Of a stretch of 64,000 bases of DNA, positions 47,067-55,295 are shown piece by piece (positions within the stretch are counted from its first letter, which is position 1; each line of letters starts with the position of its first letter). The DNA is taken from contig NZ_JAJUWU010000001.1 of the NCBI RefSeq assembly GCF_021390325.1, positions 1-64,000 of the forward strand, given 5' to 3'. Made by a program: the position numbers and the translations under genes. The notes below the pieces were generated by a model. The model was given only the letters and a program-made list of their open reading frames with translations. It did not search any database and had not been told where the DNA came from. The stretch comes from Jiella avicenniae (lineage in GTDB: Bacteria > Pseudomonadota > Alphaproteobacteria > Rhizobiales > Rhizobiaceae).

Positions 47067-47362
47067 TGCTGGAGGAAACCTTCAGAGAGTTCGATGCCCG
47101 CACTCGCCCGCTTCATCCGGAAGAGCGGATGGCGAAGCTACGTGCGCGCAACGCGGTTGCTGAAAAGTTCTTGCGAACAAACCTGAAAGCAGGCGATCGC
47201 CTTCGAGCCACCAAAGCCGAGTGTTCTTCGCGCGAAGCCAGTTTCACCTTTTCCGGATGGGACGGCGGCTGGATCATGTCCAAAAGCGGCTGCTCGATCG
47301 CGCCGCTTTCCGTCTACAGCGTGAACGGCAAAGTCCTGCGTTTTCCGGTCGAGATCGCCTGA
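47066..47362 (+). CDS. phage protein of unknown function, 98 residues
   Basis: No family recognised. Charged N-terminal half, then FTFSGWDGGWIMSKSGC-type beta segment. It shares a base with both neighbours. Confidence 0.6.
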   Translation: MLEETFREFDARTRPLHPEERMAKLRARNAVAEKFLRTNLKAGDRLRATKAECSSREASFTFSGWDGGWIMSKSGCSIAPLSVYSVNGKVLRFPVEIA

Positions 47363-48474
47363 TGACCTCCGGCCCGACCTTCGAGGACATCCGCGCCGCG
47401 CTGGAAATGCGCATCGTCGAATTGTGCGAGCGGCTGGCGCCGGCGGAGGCCTACCGGGCGAATGGCGGGGCCTACTGGTTCGCGCTCAATCCGACGCGGG
47501 CGGACCGGCGGCCGGGCTCGTTCTGGATCAGGCTGAAGCCGCCGATCGGCGTCTGGTGCGACCATGCGACCGGCGAAGGCGGCGATCTCTTCAAGCTGAT
47601 CCAGTACATCGAGCGCCTGCCGGACTATGCGGCCGTGCGCGCCTGGTCGCTGGCCTTTCTCGGCTGGTCGAAAGACATGCCGAAGCCGACGGCGGCGAAG
47701 ATCGCCGCCGATCGGCGGCGGGCCGAAGCGCTGACGCAAAAGCGGGCGGCGCTGGGGGAGGCGAGCCTTGCCGACAACCGCCGGCGGGCGCTCGGCCTGT
47801 GGCTGACCGGCGAGCCGATGGGCGCCGAGATCCCGACGCTCGTCCGGCGCTATCTCGCCGGGCGCGGCATCGCCATCGACCGGCTGCCGAACGCGCTGCG
47901 GTTTCTGCCGTCGCACGACTACCGCCTCGCCGACGGCAGCCGGATCGCGCGGCCGTGCATCCCCGCGCTGATGACCGGGCCGGACGGCAAGCCGTGGGCG
48001 GTGCACCGGACCTGGCTCGAGCCGGACGGCTCGGCCAAGGCGGTGTTCCCCGACCCGGAGCGCAACAAGCCGCGCAAGATCTGGCCCGCCGGCTGGCAGG
48101 GCGCCGTCATCCGCCTGTCGAAGGGCGACAGCGGCGTCTCGCCGGAGGAGGCCGGACGCACCGGCGAGATCGGGCCGCTCGGCATCGTCGAGGGCTGGGA
48201 AGACGGGCTGCCGATCGTCATCGCCCGGCCGGACTTTCGCGTGTGGGCGGCGGGAACGCTCGGGAACATCGGGCACGTGCCGATGCTCGGCTGCATCGAG
48301 AGCGCGATCGTCTTCGCCGACAACGACTGGAACAACCCGCAGGCCGAGCGCTCGCTCGCCGACGGGCTTTCGAGACTGCGGGCGCCGCAATTCGGCATGG
48401 CGTCCCGCAGGGTGAGCGTCGCGCGGTCCTGGCGCGGCAAGGACGTCAACGATCTGCATAGAGGTGCAGCATGA
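47362..48474 (+). CDS. phage primase with Toprim-like domain
   Basis: 370 residues. The N-terminal part has the zinc-free primase look of DUF7146-type proteins (WFALNPTRADRRPGSFWIRL, then GVWCDHATGEGGDLFKLIQY). A Toprim-like core follows: GIVEGWEDGLPIVIA with the conserved E, and IVFADNDWNN with the DxD site near 316. It would make primers for phage replication together with the helicase gene downstream. ATGA joins it to both neighbours. Confidence 0.8.
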   Translation: MTSGPTFEDIRAALEMRIVELCERLAPAEAYRANGGAYWFALNPTRADRRPGSFWIRLKPPIGVWCDHATGEGGDLFKLIQYIERLPDYAAVRAWSLAFLGWSKDMPKPTAAKIAADRRRAEALTQKRAALGEASLADNRRRALGLWLTGEPMGAEIPTLVRRYLAGRGIAIDRLPNALRFLPSHDYRLADGSRIARPCIPALMTGPDGKPWAVHRTWLEPDGSAKAVFPDPERNKPRKIWPAGWQGAVIRLSKGDSGVSPEEAGRTGEIGPLGIVEGWEDGLPIVIARPDFRVWAAGTLGNIGHVPMLGCIESAIVFADNDWNNPQAERSLADGLSRLRAPQFGMASRRVSVARSWRGKDVNDLHRGAA

Positions 48475-49079
48475 AACACACTCAGATCGCCACCGTGGCG
48501 CTGGCGGCCGCCGGCCATGCCTATGCGGCGCTCGCCGTGGAGGACGGGCGGGTGACCGAGGCGAGCTTCGCCGCCTTCCTGGCGAGGAACGGCGACGACG
48601 CGCGGCGGCTCTACGGCTATTGCCGCGAGCGCGGCTTTCCGAAGCCGGAGATCCTGTGGCGCAAGTCGCACGAGTTCGAGGGCGAGCCGGTCAGCCGCGA
48701 CTGGACGGCGATCGCCGAGGCCGAGCGCGCCTTCTTCACCGCGTTTCGTGCCGTGGCCGAGGCGATGGAGGCGTTTCACGAGGAGGACGCGGCCGACGCC
48801 CCGTTTCCCGCCTCCGGCTGGCAGGCGCTGTTCCGCGCGGCCGAGGACCAGACGGTTGCGGCGGAACCCGCAGCAACTCGATCTGACGACGTGGATCAGG
48901 CGGCAGACGGCGCGGCAGGAGAAGGCCCGAGCGCTGACGGCGTTCCTGCCGCTGAAGCCGTGAGCGCGCCGCCGGCGGCCGAGACCGGCGAGGCGGCGGC
49001 CGAGGCAACGACGGAGACCGGGACGGAAAAGCCGGCGGCGCCGGCGAAGGCCAGGCGCGGGGCTCCCAACCCCGCGTGA
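48471..49079 (+). CDS. phage protein with acidic Ala/Glu-rich tail
   Basis: 202 residues. The first 120 residues are ordered (RNGDDARRLYGYCRERGFPK); the last 70 are low-complexity A/E/P/T and probably disordered. No family recognised. It lies between the primase and helicase genes. Confidence 0.6.
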   Translation: MKHTQIATVALAAAGHAYAALAVEDGRVTEASFAAFLARNGDDARRLYGYCRERGFPKPEILWRKSHEFEGEPVSRDWTAIAEAERAFFTAFRAVAEAMEAFHEEDAADAPFPASGWQALFRAAEDQTVAAEPAATRSDDVDQAADGAAGEGPSADGVPAAEAVSAPPAAETGEAAAEATTETGTEKPAAPAKARRGAPNPA

Positions 49080-49157
49080 GCGACCGGCGGCGCGGGGCGG
49101 TTCGATGTGAGCGCGCCGCCGGTCCATTCATTCCACTGCCAGACATGAAAGCCTGCC

Positions 49158-51041
49158 GTGCCATCTCGCGGAGACGACGACTTTTTGCCCTCGGCCAATG
49201 CCGGTCTGGCCGACGTCAAGGCGATGATCGCCGACGCCGAGGACGAAGACGCGGCCTATGCGCTGGAGCTCGGCCGCGGCGACCCGTTGCCGGGGCAGAA
49301 GTTCGAAGGCGTCACGCCGGGCGAATGGGAGCCCGGCGACGACGGCCTGCCGGACAGTTGCCCGGTGCTGCCGCTCGGCACCGAGGAGGGCGTATTCCAT
49401 TTCATCGACGTCATCGGGCAGCTCAGGAGCTTCAAGGGCTCCGAACTCGGCCAGAGCGGCATCAACGAACTGTTCATGGGCCGGCATCTGTGGCTGCAAT
49501 GGGCCTGGCCGCAATACAACAAGGACAAAGCCATCGTCGGCTGGCGGGCGAACAAGGCCCGCGAGGACCTGATGGGCGCCTGCGGCCGGAAAGGCTCGTG
49601 GAACGCCATCGACCGGGTGCGCGGCCGCGGCGGCTGGACCGGCCGGGACGGGCGGCTGATGTTCCACGCCGGCAACCGGCTCGTCTCGCTCGGCCTCGCC
49701 GGCCAGGGCCGGGCGTCGTCGGGGCTGAAGAAGGAGGCGATCGGCGAACTCGACGGCATGGTCTATCCGACGCGGCCGCCGCTGCCGAAGCCCTGGCCGG
49801 TCAGCCTGATCGACCAGGACGGGCCGGCAACGGCGCTCTTGCCGCATTTCCAGACCTGGCACTGGATGCGCCCCGACCTCGATCCGGTGCTTCTGATCGG
49901 CTGGCTGGGCGCCGCCTATCTCGGCGCGGCGCTCCGGTGGCGCCCGGCGATCGTCATCATGGGCGACAAGGCGACCGGCAAGTCGAGCCTGCAGGAAGAC
50001 GTCAAGGCGATGTTCGGGCCGGCGCTGCTGCAGAGCGCGGACGCGACGGCCGCCGGCATCTATCAGCAGCTGAAGTTCGACTGCCTTCCGGTCGCCGTCG
50101 ACGAGTTCGAGGCGAAGGCCGACACGCGCAAGGCCAAGGCCGTGCTGGAGCTGATGCGGCTTTCGGCCTCGGGCGCGCCGATGCACCGCGGCGGCGACAA
50201 CCACAAGGGAACGCAGTTCCAGGGGCGCTCGGCCTTCGCCTTTTCGGCCATCAACATTCCGCCGCTCGACCCGCAGGACCTGTCACGCCTGGCGCTGCTT
50301 CGCCTGAAGCGGCTGCGCGAGGGCGAGGAGAAGCCGATCATCCCCGTCGAGGAGCTGGCGGTGCTCGGCCGCAAGATCATGCGCCGGCTGCTCGACAACT
50401 GGCACCGCTGGCCGGCCACCTATCAGGCCTGGCGGCGGTTCCTCGCCTCGTGCGGCCACGACGGCCGCGGCCAGGACACTTTCGGCACGCTGATGGCGCT
50501 CGCCGACATGATCGTCGACCGCGACGCCGGCAAGCTCAATCTCTGCCTCGCCGAGAACGCCGAAGACTACGAGCCCTGGCGCGAGGTGCTGTCGAGCCGC
50601 AACCTCATCGAATACGAGGGCATGTTCGAGAACTGGCAGAACTGCCTCAACCACGTCATGTCGAAGCGCATCGAGGCCTGGCGGGGCGGCACGCGCCACA
50701 CGGTCGGCGAGGTGCTGACCGAGTTCTTCGAGGCGGACGTCAACAATCAGGACGCCATCGGCTATCAGGGTGCGCGCAAGCTCCTGGAGCAGACGGGCCT
50801 GACCCTCCTCAGGCCGGGCGACGGCCGCGACGACTACGCGCTGTTCATCCCCAACCAGCACCCGGCGCTGTTCGAGCTGTTCGCCGGCTCGAAATGGCAG
50901 GGCGAGATGAACGCCGGCACGTGGATCGGCGCTCTCGACCAGGCACCGATGGCGCTCGTCGCCAGCGGCCGCATCGACGGGCGCAAGCATCGCGGCCGGG
51001 CGTTTCTGCTCAAGGACATCATCGCGGAGGTGGAGGGGTGA
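49158..51041 (+). CDS. phage P-loop replication protein (helicase/primase type)
   Basis: 627 residues. A P-loop NTPase core has GDKATGKSS (about 268-276) and a Walker B VDEFE. The arrangement resembles phage DUF5906/D5-like replication helicases. The N-terminal 200 residues carry LWLQWAWPQYNKDKAIVGW-like segments without known domain. The GTG at 49158 has no good ribosome-binding site; ATG 49224 is the next option. It is followed by the candidate origin after a short opposite-strand gene. Confidence 0.8.
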   Translation: MPSRGDDDFLPSANAGLADVKAMIADAEDEDAAYALELGRGDPLPGQKFEGVTPGEWEPGDDGLPDSCPVLPLGTEEGVFHFIDVIGQLRSFKGSELGQSGINELFMGRHLWLQWAWPQYNKDKAIVGWRANKAREDLMGACGRKGSWNAIDRVRGRGGWTGRDGRLMFHAGNRLVSLGLAGQGRASSGLKKEAIGELDGMVYPTRPPLPKPWPVSLIDQDGPATALLPHFQTWHWMRPDLDPVLLIGWLGAAYLGAALRWRPAIVIMGDKATGKSSLQEDVKAMFGPALLQSADATAAGIYQQLKFDCLPVAVDEFEAKADTRKAKAVLELMRLSASGAPMHRGGDNHKGTQFQGRSAFAFSAINIPPLDPQDLSRLALLRLKRLREGEEKPIIPVEELAVLGRKIMRRLLDNWHRWPATYQAWRRFLASCGHDGRGQDTFGTLMALADMIVDRDAGKLNLCLAENAEDYEPWREVLSSRNLIEYEGMFENWQNCLNHVMSKRIEAWRGGTRHTVGEVLTEFFEADVNNQDAIGYQGARKLLEQTGLTLLRPGDGRDDYALFIPNQHPALFELFAGSKWQGEMNAGTWIGALDQAPMALVASGRIDGRKHRGRAFLLKDIIAEVEG

Positions 51042-51052
51042 CGGCGCAATCT

Positions 51053-51370
51053 TCAGAACGGGGCGACACGCCGCAGCACGGCCGCGATCGCGTCGCTGGC
51101 GTTGAACATGGTGCCGGCAAATGGCGCGCTGGCAATGAAGACGGCCAAGCCGATCGCCCAGCGCTTGGCTCGCTCCGTTTTCGACCGCGGTTCATGCGGC
51201 AGGCGATGTTCGATTTGGAAGCGCATCCGCTCACGATCCGCACGCTCCCATCGCGTGACGACCCATACGAGAGGTCCCCAGGCGACGACGATCGCGGCGA
51301 GGTTCCAGATCGTGATCAGGATCTCTGCAATCATGCCCGTCTCGATCTTCTTTGCCCGTACCCTTGCCAT
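51053..51370 (-). CDS. phage membrane protein with two helices
   Basis: 105 residues from ATG 51370 (ATG 51334 is also possible). Helices at about 15-37 (ITIWNLAAIVVAWGPLVWVV) and 72-95. Codon bias is normal. It lies on the strand opposite to all nearby genes, like lysogenic-conversion or exclusion genes, but a holin cannot be excluded. It converges with the helicase gene, 11 bp apart. Confidence 0.6.
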   Translation of the reverse strand: MARVRAKKIETGMIAEILITIWNLAAIVVAWGPLVWVVTRWERADRERMRFQIEHRLPHEPRSKTERAKRWAIGLAVFIASAPFAGTMFNASDAIAAVLRRVAPF

Positions 51371-51608
51371 GCTAGCCGCAACGCGAGCCGGCGGCGAGAG
51401 CGCCGGTCCGGCGCGACGCCGGCGGCGGCGATGACGGGTATCAGATCGAGAAATCTTGCCGCGCGGTAGCGCGGCGCCGCTTGATCCCACGAGCCTCACG
51501 GATGACGATCACCCACACCCCGCAGCGCCGGAAACATGACGCCCGCACCCGCACCCATAGGTTTGCAGGGAAAGACCGCGGGCGTTTTGGCGGCGGTTTG
51601 GGGCAGGG

Positions 51609-51843
51609 TGGAACGGCTGGAACGCTCTGGAACGCGCGACCGTTCCAGCCAAGTGACTGAAACATAAGGCAGATTTCGAAAGTGGAACGCTGGAACGCCA
51701 GAATGCACATGGTCTCGCACGCGCGCGCGCGTACACGGGAAGTATGTATATATGCGTTCCAGCGTTCCAAGGGTAAGTTTTCATATAGAAAGCAAAGACT
51801 TAGCTGGAACACTCGCCGGTTCCACGGCGTTCCAGCCGTTCCA
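51609..51843. other. candidate phage replication origin with TGGAAC iterons
   Basis: TGGAAC occurs at 51609, 51618, 51628, 51683, 51691 and 51805; its complement GTTCCA at 51642, 51756, 51764, 51819, 51829 and 51838. Between them are an alternating purine-pyrimidine GC run (51717-51736) and a TA-rich alternating run (51742-51756). It sits in the 541-bp gap after the replication genes. The ORFs here look like by-products of the repeats. The rest of the gap (51371-51608 and 51844-51911) holds nothing recognised. Confidence 0.6.
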
Positions 51844-51911
51844 CTTTCGAGATTTTCCATCGCAATCAACGGCTTGGCCGTTCGCGGCAATAAAGAAAGG
51901 GGTGTCTAAGG

Positions 51912-52508
51912 ATGGCGACCGATCCAAAGCACGGTTTGAGCGGCGCGGTGGGACTGGATCTGGCTGCGCGGGGGCTGTCTGAAAAGGACGAGGCCGGCGA
52001 GGCGGTGCAGGACGACCTCTTCGCCGGGTCGAGCGTCTTCGGGACGCTGCAGGTCGGCGGCAAGCCGGTGACGCGGAGCGGGCCGGGGCGCCCGAAGGGA
52101 TCGCGCAACCGCTCGACGGCCGAGCTGGCGAAGCTGATCTCGACGACGGGCAGGCATCCGGTGCTGGCGATGGCCGAGATCGTCTCGACGCCGATCGACG
52201 TCATCGCCGCGACGCTCGGCTGCAAGCGGATCGAGGCGGCCGAGTATCACCGCAAGGTCATGGCGGACCTCGCGCCCTACGTGGCGCAGAAGATGCCGAC
52301 GGCCGTCCAGGTCGAGGGCGCGACGGCCGGGATGCTGACGATCGTCCAGCTCGGCCAGGCGACGGGTGGCGGAGGCCTCAGCGAGCACGGGCTGGCACTG
52401 ACGCTGGCCGGTGGCACCGGCGACGACGAGAGCGAGGAAAATCAGACACTTAGCGATGATGAGGCCGAGGTCTCACACGATGACGCCTCACACGGTGGCG
52501 ACAAGTGA
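51912..52508 (+). CDS. terminase small subunit candidate
   Basis: 198 residues, directly upstream of the terminase genes. A basic GRPKGSRNRST segment (about 57-67) is like the AT-hook-type tails or DNA-binding parts of small terminase subunits; then a helical core (AEIVSTPIDVIAATLGCKRI). The C-terminal tail is acidic. Assignment is by place and composition. Confidence 0.55.
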   Translation: MATDPKHGLSGAVGLDLAARGLSEKDEAGEAVQDDLFAGSSVFGTLQVGGKPVTRSGPGRPKGSRNRSTAELAKLISTTGRHPVLAMAEIVSTPIDVIAATLGCKRIEAAEYHRKVMADLAPYVAQKMPTAVQVEGATAGMLTIVQLGQATGGGGLSEHGLALTLAGGTGDDESEENQTLSDDEAEVSHDDASHGGDK

Positions 52509-53035
52509 CTGACGGCATTGACGAAACGGCCCTAGACCAGCTGATTGAGGATCATCGGGACGGCGCGGCGGCGGCGACCAGGCCGGCGCCCGGATCGGTC
52601 CGGAGGGGGGTGGTCTCGCCGGCGGCGGGCGGCGGCCGGGGGGTGCCCCCGAAACGCGGTTCCCTTCCCGGATCGGTGGACCGCTGTGCGGTTTTAGGCC
52701 GTCAAATCGGCCTGATTGGACAGACTGAAAAATCGAAAACGAGCGCTAGCGAGGAGGGGTCGGGGGTGAGGCCTGCCGCCAGCCGCCACAATGCCGGCGG
52801 CAAATTCGGCGCAAAGCATGTCGATGCCGACATGCGCGCGGAGATGACGATTTTCGATAGCCTGCCTGGCTCCTGCCGCGCGATCCTGGCGGACGCGCCG
52901 TTCAACTATGTGCCAAGTGCCATCGCAGCGCAACTGGCCAAGGGGCGGTCTGTGGAGGGCGTCTGCGCGACCATGCGCGCCAGCATCCGCGCCCATCTCG
53001 ACGCCGCTTATAAGAGCCGGGGGATCGCTCGATGA
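52505..53035 (+). CDS. phage protein, DUF6525-like C-terminus; start uncertain
   Basis: 176 residues from GTG 52505 (GTGA overlap with the gene upstream). Only the last 65 residues look like a folded domain (MRAEMTIFDSLPGSCRAIL; then SVEGVCATMRASIRAHLDA), similar to DUF6525. The first half is odd in composition and its DNA holds two hairpins, ACCGC/GCGGT then TTTT near 52679-52695 and AGGCCG/CGGCCT (52696-52713). A GTG at 52766 with GAGGAGG 8 nt upstream would give 89 residues and may be the true start. Confidence 0.5.
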   Translation: MTDGIDETALDQLIEDHRDGAAAATRPAPGSVRRGVVSPAAGGGRGVPPKRGSLPGSVDRCAVLGRQIGLIGQTEKSKTSASEEGSGVRPAASRHNAGGKFGAKHVDADMRAEMTIFDSLPGSCRAILADAPFNYVPSAIAAQLAKGRSVEGVCATMRASIRAHLDAAYKSRGIAR

Positions 53036-54555
53036 CGGCGGGGCTCGACGTCCGTACTTATACGCCGCCGGGTGACGTAGCCTCGCAGTTCCTGGCGAGC
53101 CGAGAAGCGGTCCGCTTCATCAAAGGTCCGATCGGATCGGGCAAGACGAACCTCGTCTTCTTCGACATGATCACCTGCGCGTCGCAAATGCCGAAATGCA
53201 GCTATGGCAGCAACGCCGGAAACCGCCTCTTCCGTGGCCTGATCCTGCGCGAAAACTACACCGACCTGTGGCGAACGACCATTCCATCGTGGTGGCAGTG
53301 GTTCCCGGAAGGCGTCGGCGACTGGAAAGGCTCACCGGGCCGCCAGGCCATCCACAAGCTGCGCTTCGAGATGCCCGACGGCGGGTTCCTGGTCTTCGAG
53401 ATCTGGTTCATGGCGATCGAGGACCACAAGGTCGAGGACGTGCTTCGCGGCATCGAGTTCACCATGGCCAACATGAACGAGGCCGACCGCCTGGCAGAGG
53501 ACGTGTTGACCTATCTCGTCGGCCGCGTCGTCCAGCGCCGTTTTCCGCCGAAGCGCTTCTTCGCCGAACGCGATCGCAACTACTTCGTCGGCGTCACGGG
53601 CGACCTCAACCCGCCGGACACGGATAGCTGGATCTACCAGACGTTCGAGGAGTTGCAGCCGTCCGGCCACAAGATGTTTCACCAACCGTCCGGCCTGTCG
53701 CCGCGCGGCGAAAACCGATCCGGCGTGACGCTGGCGGAATATCAGGAGATCGCGCGGCTCAATCAGCACCGGCCGTGGTGGGTCAAGCGCATGGTCGAGG
53801 GACGCTACGGGCCGTCCCGGGACGGAACGCCGTGCTTTCCCGAATATGACGACGACCGGCATTTCGCCGGCGACGAGCTGAAACCGCTTCCGGGCCTCGG
53901 CCTGCGGCTCGGCTTCGATCAGGGCGTCCGCGGTCCGGCGATGATCGTGGCGCAATGGACGCCGTCCGGCCAGCTTCGTGTCCTCGACGAACTCTATGTC
54001 GGCCGGATGGGGCCGACGCGTTTCGGCCATGAATGCCGGCTCCTCCTCGAAAGCCGCTACCAGGGTTTTTCCGTCGATTGGGCAACTTGCGACCCGGCTG
54101 GCCTGGCGGGGGCGGACACGGAAGGCGGGGACTATTCCTGGCATCAGATCATGGAGCGCGAGATGGGCATGCCGATCGCGGCCGCGCCCAGCCAGGAAAT
54201 CAAGCTTCGCCATGACGGCGTGTCGCAGCTGCTGCGCTATTCGATCGACGGTCGTCAACCGGCTCTGATCGTCTCGTCGCGGTGCAAGATGCTGCGCAAG
54301 GGGTTCAACTCGCATTACCGTTTCAAAGTGCGCAAGAACGGCGTCGAGACCAGCCTCGATCCGAAGCCGGAAAAGAACGAGTTTGCCGACGTCCACGACG
54401 CGCTGCAGTACCTGATCGAAGATCTGATGGGCATCGAAGGCATCACGCAGGGACTGCTGACGGGCATGGGGCACAATGGCGGTCCGCCGCTCGACGACGA
54501 CGAGGAGCGATCGAGCGTCACGCCGTCGACGGATTTCAACGTCTATGCCGTCTGA
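53032..54555 (+). CDS. terminase large subunit
   Basis: 507 residues. The ATPase domain has Walker A GPIGSGKT (32-39) and a Walker B-type region with acidic residues near MANMNEADR. The nuclease domain shows LGFDQGVRGPAMIV, ATCDPAG and FADVHDALQYL, supplying the acidic metal-binding residues. It translocates DNA into the prohead. The C-terminus carries GMGHNGGPPLDDD (about 478-490), a short motif seen in other alphaproteobacterial mobile-element proteins. Confidence 0.93.
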   Translation: MTAGLDVRTYTPPGDVASQFLASREAVRFIKGPIGSGKTNLVFFDMITCASQMPKCSYGSNAGNRLFRGLILRENYTDLWRTTIPSWWQWFPEGVGDWKGSPGRQAIHKLRFEMPDGGFLVFEIWFMAIEDHKVEDVLRGIEFTMANMNEADRLAEDVLTYLVGRVVQRRFPPKRFFAERDRNYFVGVTGDLNPPDTDSWIYQTFEELQPSGHKMFHQPSGLSPRGENRSGVTLAEYQEIARLNQHRPWWVKRMVEGRYGPSRDGTPCFPEYDDDRHFAGDELKPLPGLGLRLGFDQGVRGPAMIVAQWTPSGQLRVLDELYVGRMGPTRFGHECRLLLESRYQGFSVDWATCDPAGLAGADTEGGDYSWHQIMEREMGMPIAAAPSQEIKLRHDGVSQLLRYSIDGRQPALIVSSRCKMLRKGFNSHYRFKVRKNGVETSLDPKPEKNEFADVHDALQYLIEDLMGIEGITQGLLTGMGHNGGPPLDDDEERSSVTPSTDFNVYAV

Positions 54556-55048
54556 CGGCCTGACGATCGTCGCAGCGACGCCGGCGATCGCCGCCCTGAT
54601 GCGGCCGAGCCTGCCGCTCCGCGTGTGGCGGCGGCTGGCGGCGCAGACGGCGATGGGGCCGAGCTTCGCCGTTCTCGGCGCCGACCGCCCGCTGGCGATC
54701 GTCGGCTTCGTGCCGATCGAGGCCGGCATGCTCGAACTGTGGATGACGGTTCCACCCGGCTTCCGGCGCCTGGCGGAGGCGGCCGCGGTGCTGCGGCTTC
54801 TGACGCGCCGCATCCGGTCCGTCTTTCCCGATCGCGTCATCCTCGCCCGGATAGACGACCGCAACCTGCCGGGCCAGCGGCTCGCCTTCTGCGGCGGCTT
54901 CCTGCCGACGGACCAGATGCTCGGCGTCACGTCGCGCCGCAGCTGGGTCCGCCCTCCATTCGCCGCCATCGAGTTGCTGCCGACGGCCGAGCGCCGGGCG
55001 ATCGCCGCCGTCCTGGCGGGAAACATGACGGTTCGTTCCGGCCCGTAG
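54545..55048 (+). CDS. GNAT-like phage protein
   Basis: 167 residues from ATG 54545, overlapping the terminase end. The pattern AIVGFVPIEAGMLELWMTVPPG, then RLAEAAAVLRLLTRR, is like the acetyltransferase-fold proteins that follow terminase or portal genes in short-tailed phages. The acetyl-CoA loop is not clear, so it may be structural. Confidence 0.6.
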   Translation: MPSDGLTIVAATPAIAALMRPSLPLRVWRRLAAQTAMGPSFAVLGADRPLAIVGFVPIEAGMLELWMTVPPGFRRLAEAAAVLRLLTRRIRSVFPDRVILARIDDRNLPGQRLAFCGGFLPTDQMLGVTSRRSWVRPPFAAIELLPTAERRAIAAVLAGNMTVRSGP

Positions 55049-55085
55049 GCTGCGCGCCCATCGAGATCGGGCGAGGATCAGACCC

Positions 55086-55292
55086 ATGGGTGACGCGATC
55101 GGCAAACTTTTCGGTGCCAAGAAGCCGGAAGGTCCGACCGAGGCCGAAAAGGCCATGCAGCGCGATCGCGAGACCCGCGCCAATCGCGACGAGGCCGAGG
55201 AGGACAAGAAGCTCGCGCTGGTCTCGCGCGCGCAGTCGCTGCGGCGATCCCTGTCCTACCAGGGCGACGGCAAACAAACGACCGGGGGTTGA
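55086..55292 (+). CDS. small charged phage protein
   Basis: 68 residues, strongly helical and charged (EAEKAMQRDRETRANRDEAE). Often found next to the portal gene in such phages. Function unknown. Confidence 0.6.
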   Translation: MGDAIGKLFGAKKPEGPTEAEKAMQRDRETRANRDEAEEDKKLALVSRAQSLRRSLSYQGDGKQTTGG

Positions 55293-55295
55293 TGC

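Noticed and set aside
51609-51843. CRISPR array
   Set aside because: The repeated unit is only 6 bp, occurs in both orientations and has irregular spacing.
51441-51890. Minus-strand 149-codon frame in the candidate origin
   Set aside because: Its repeated W-N and F-Q residues come from the TGGAAC/GTTCCA hexamers; no start signal or family.
51682-51909. Plus-strand frames across the candidate origin
   Set aside because: They also arise from the hexamer repeats and lack start signals.
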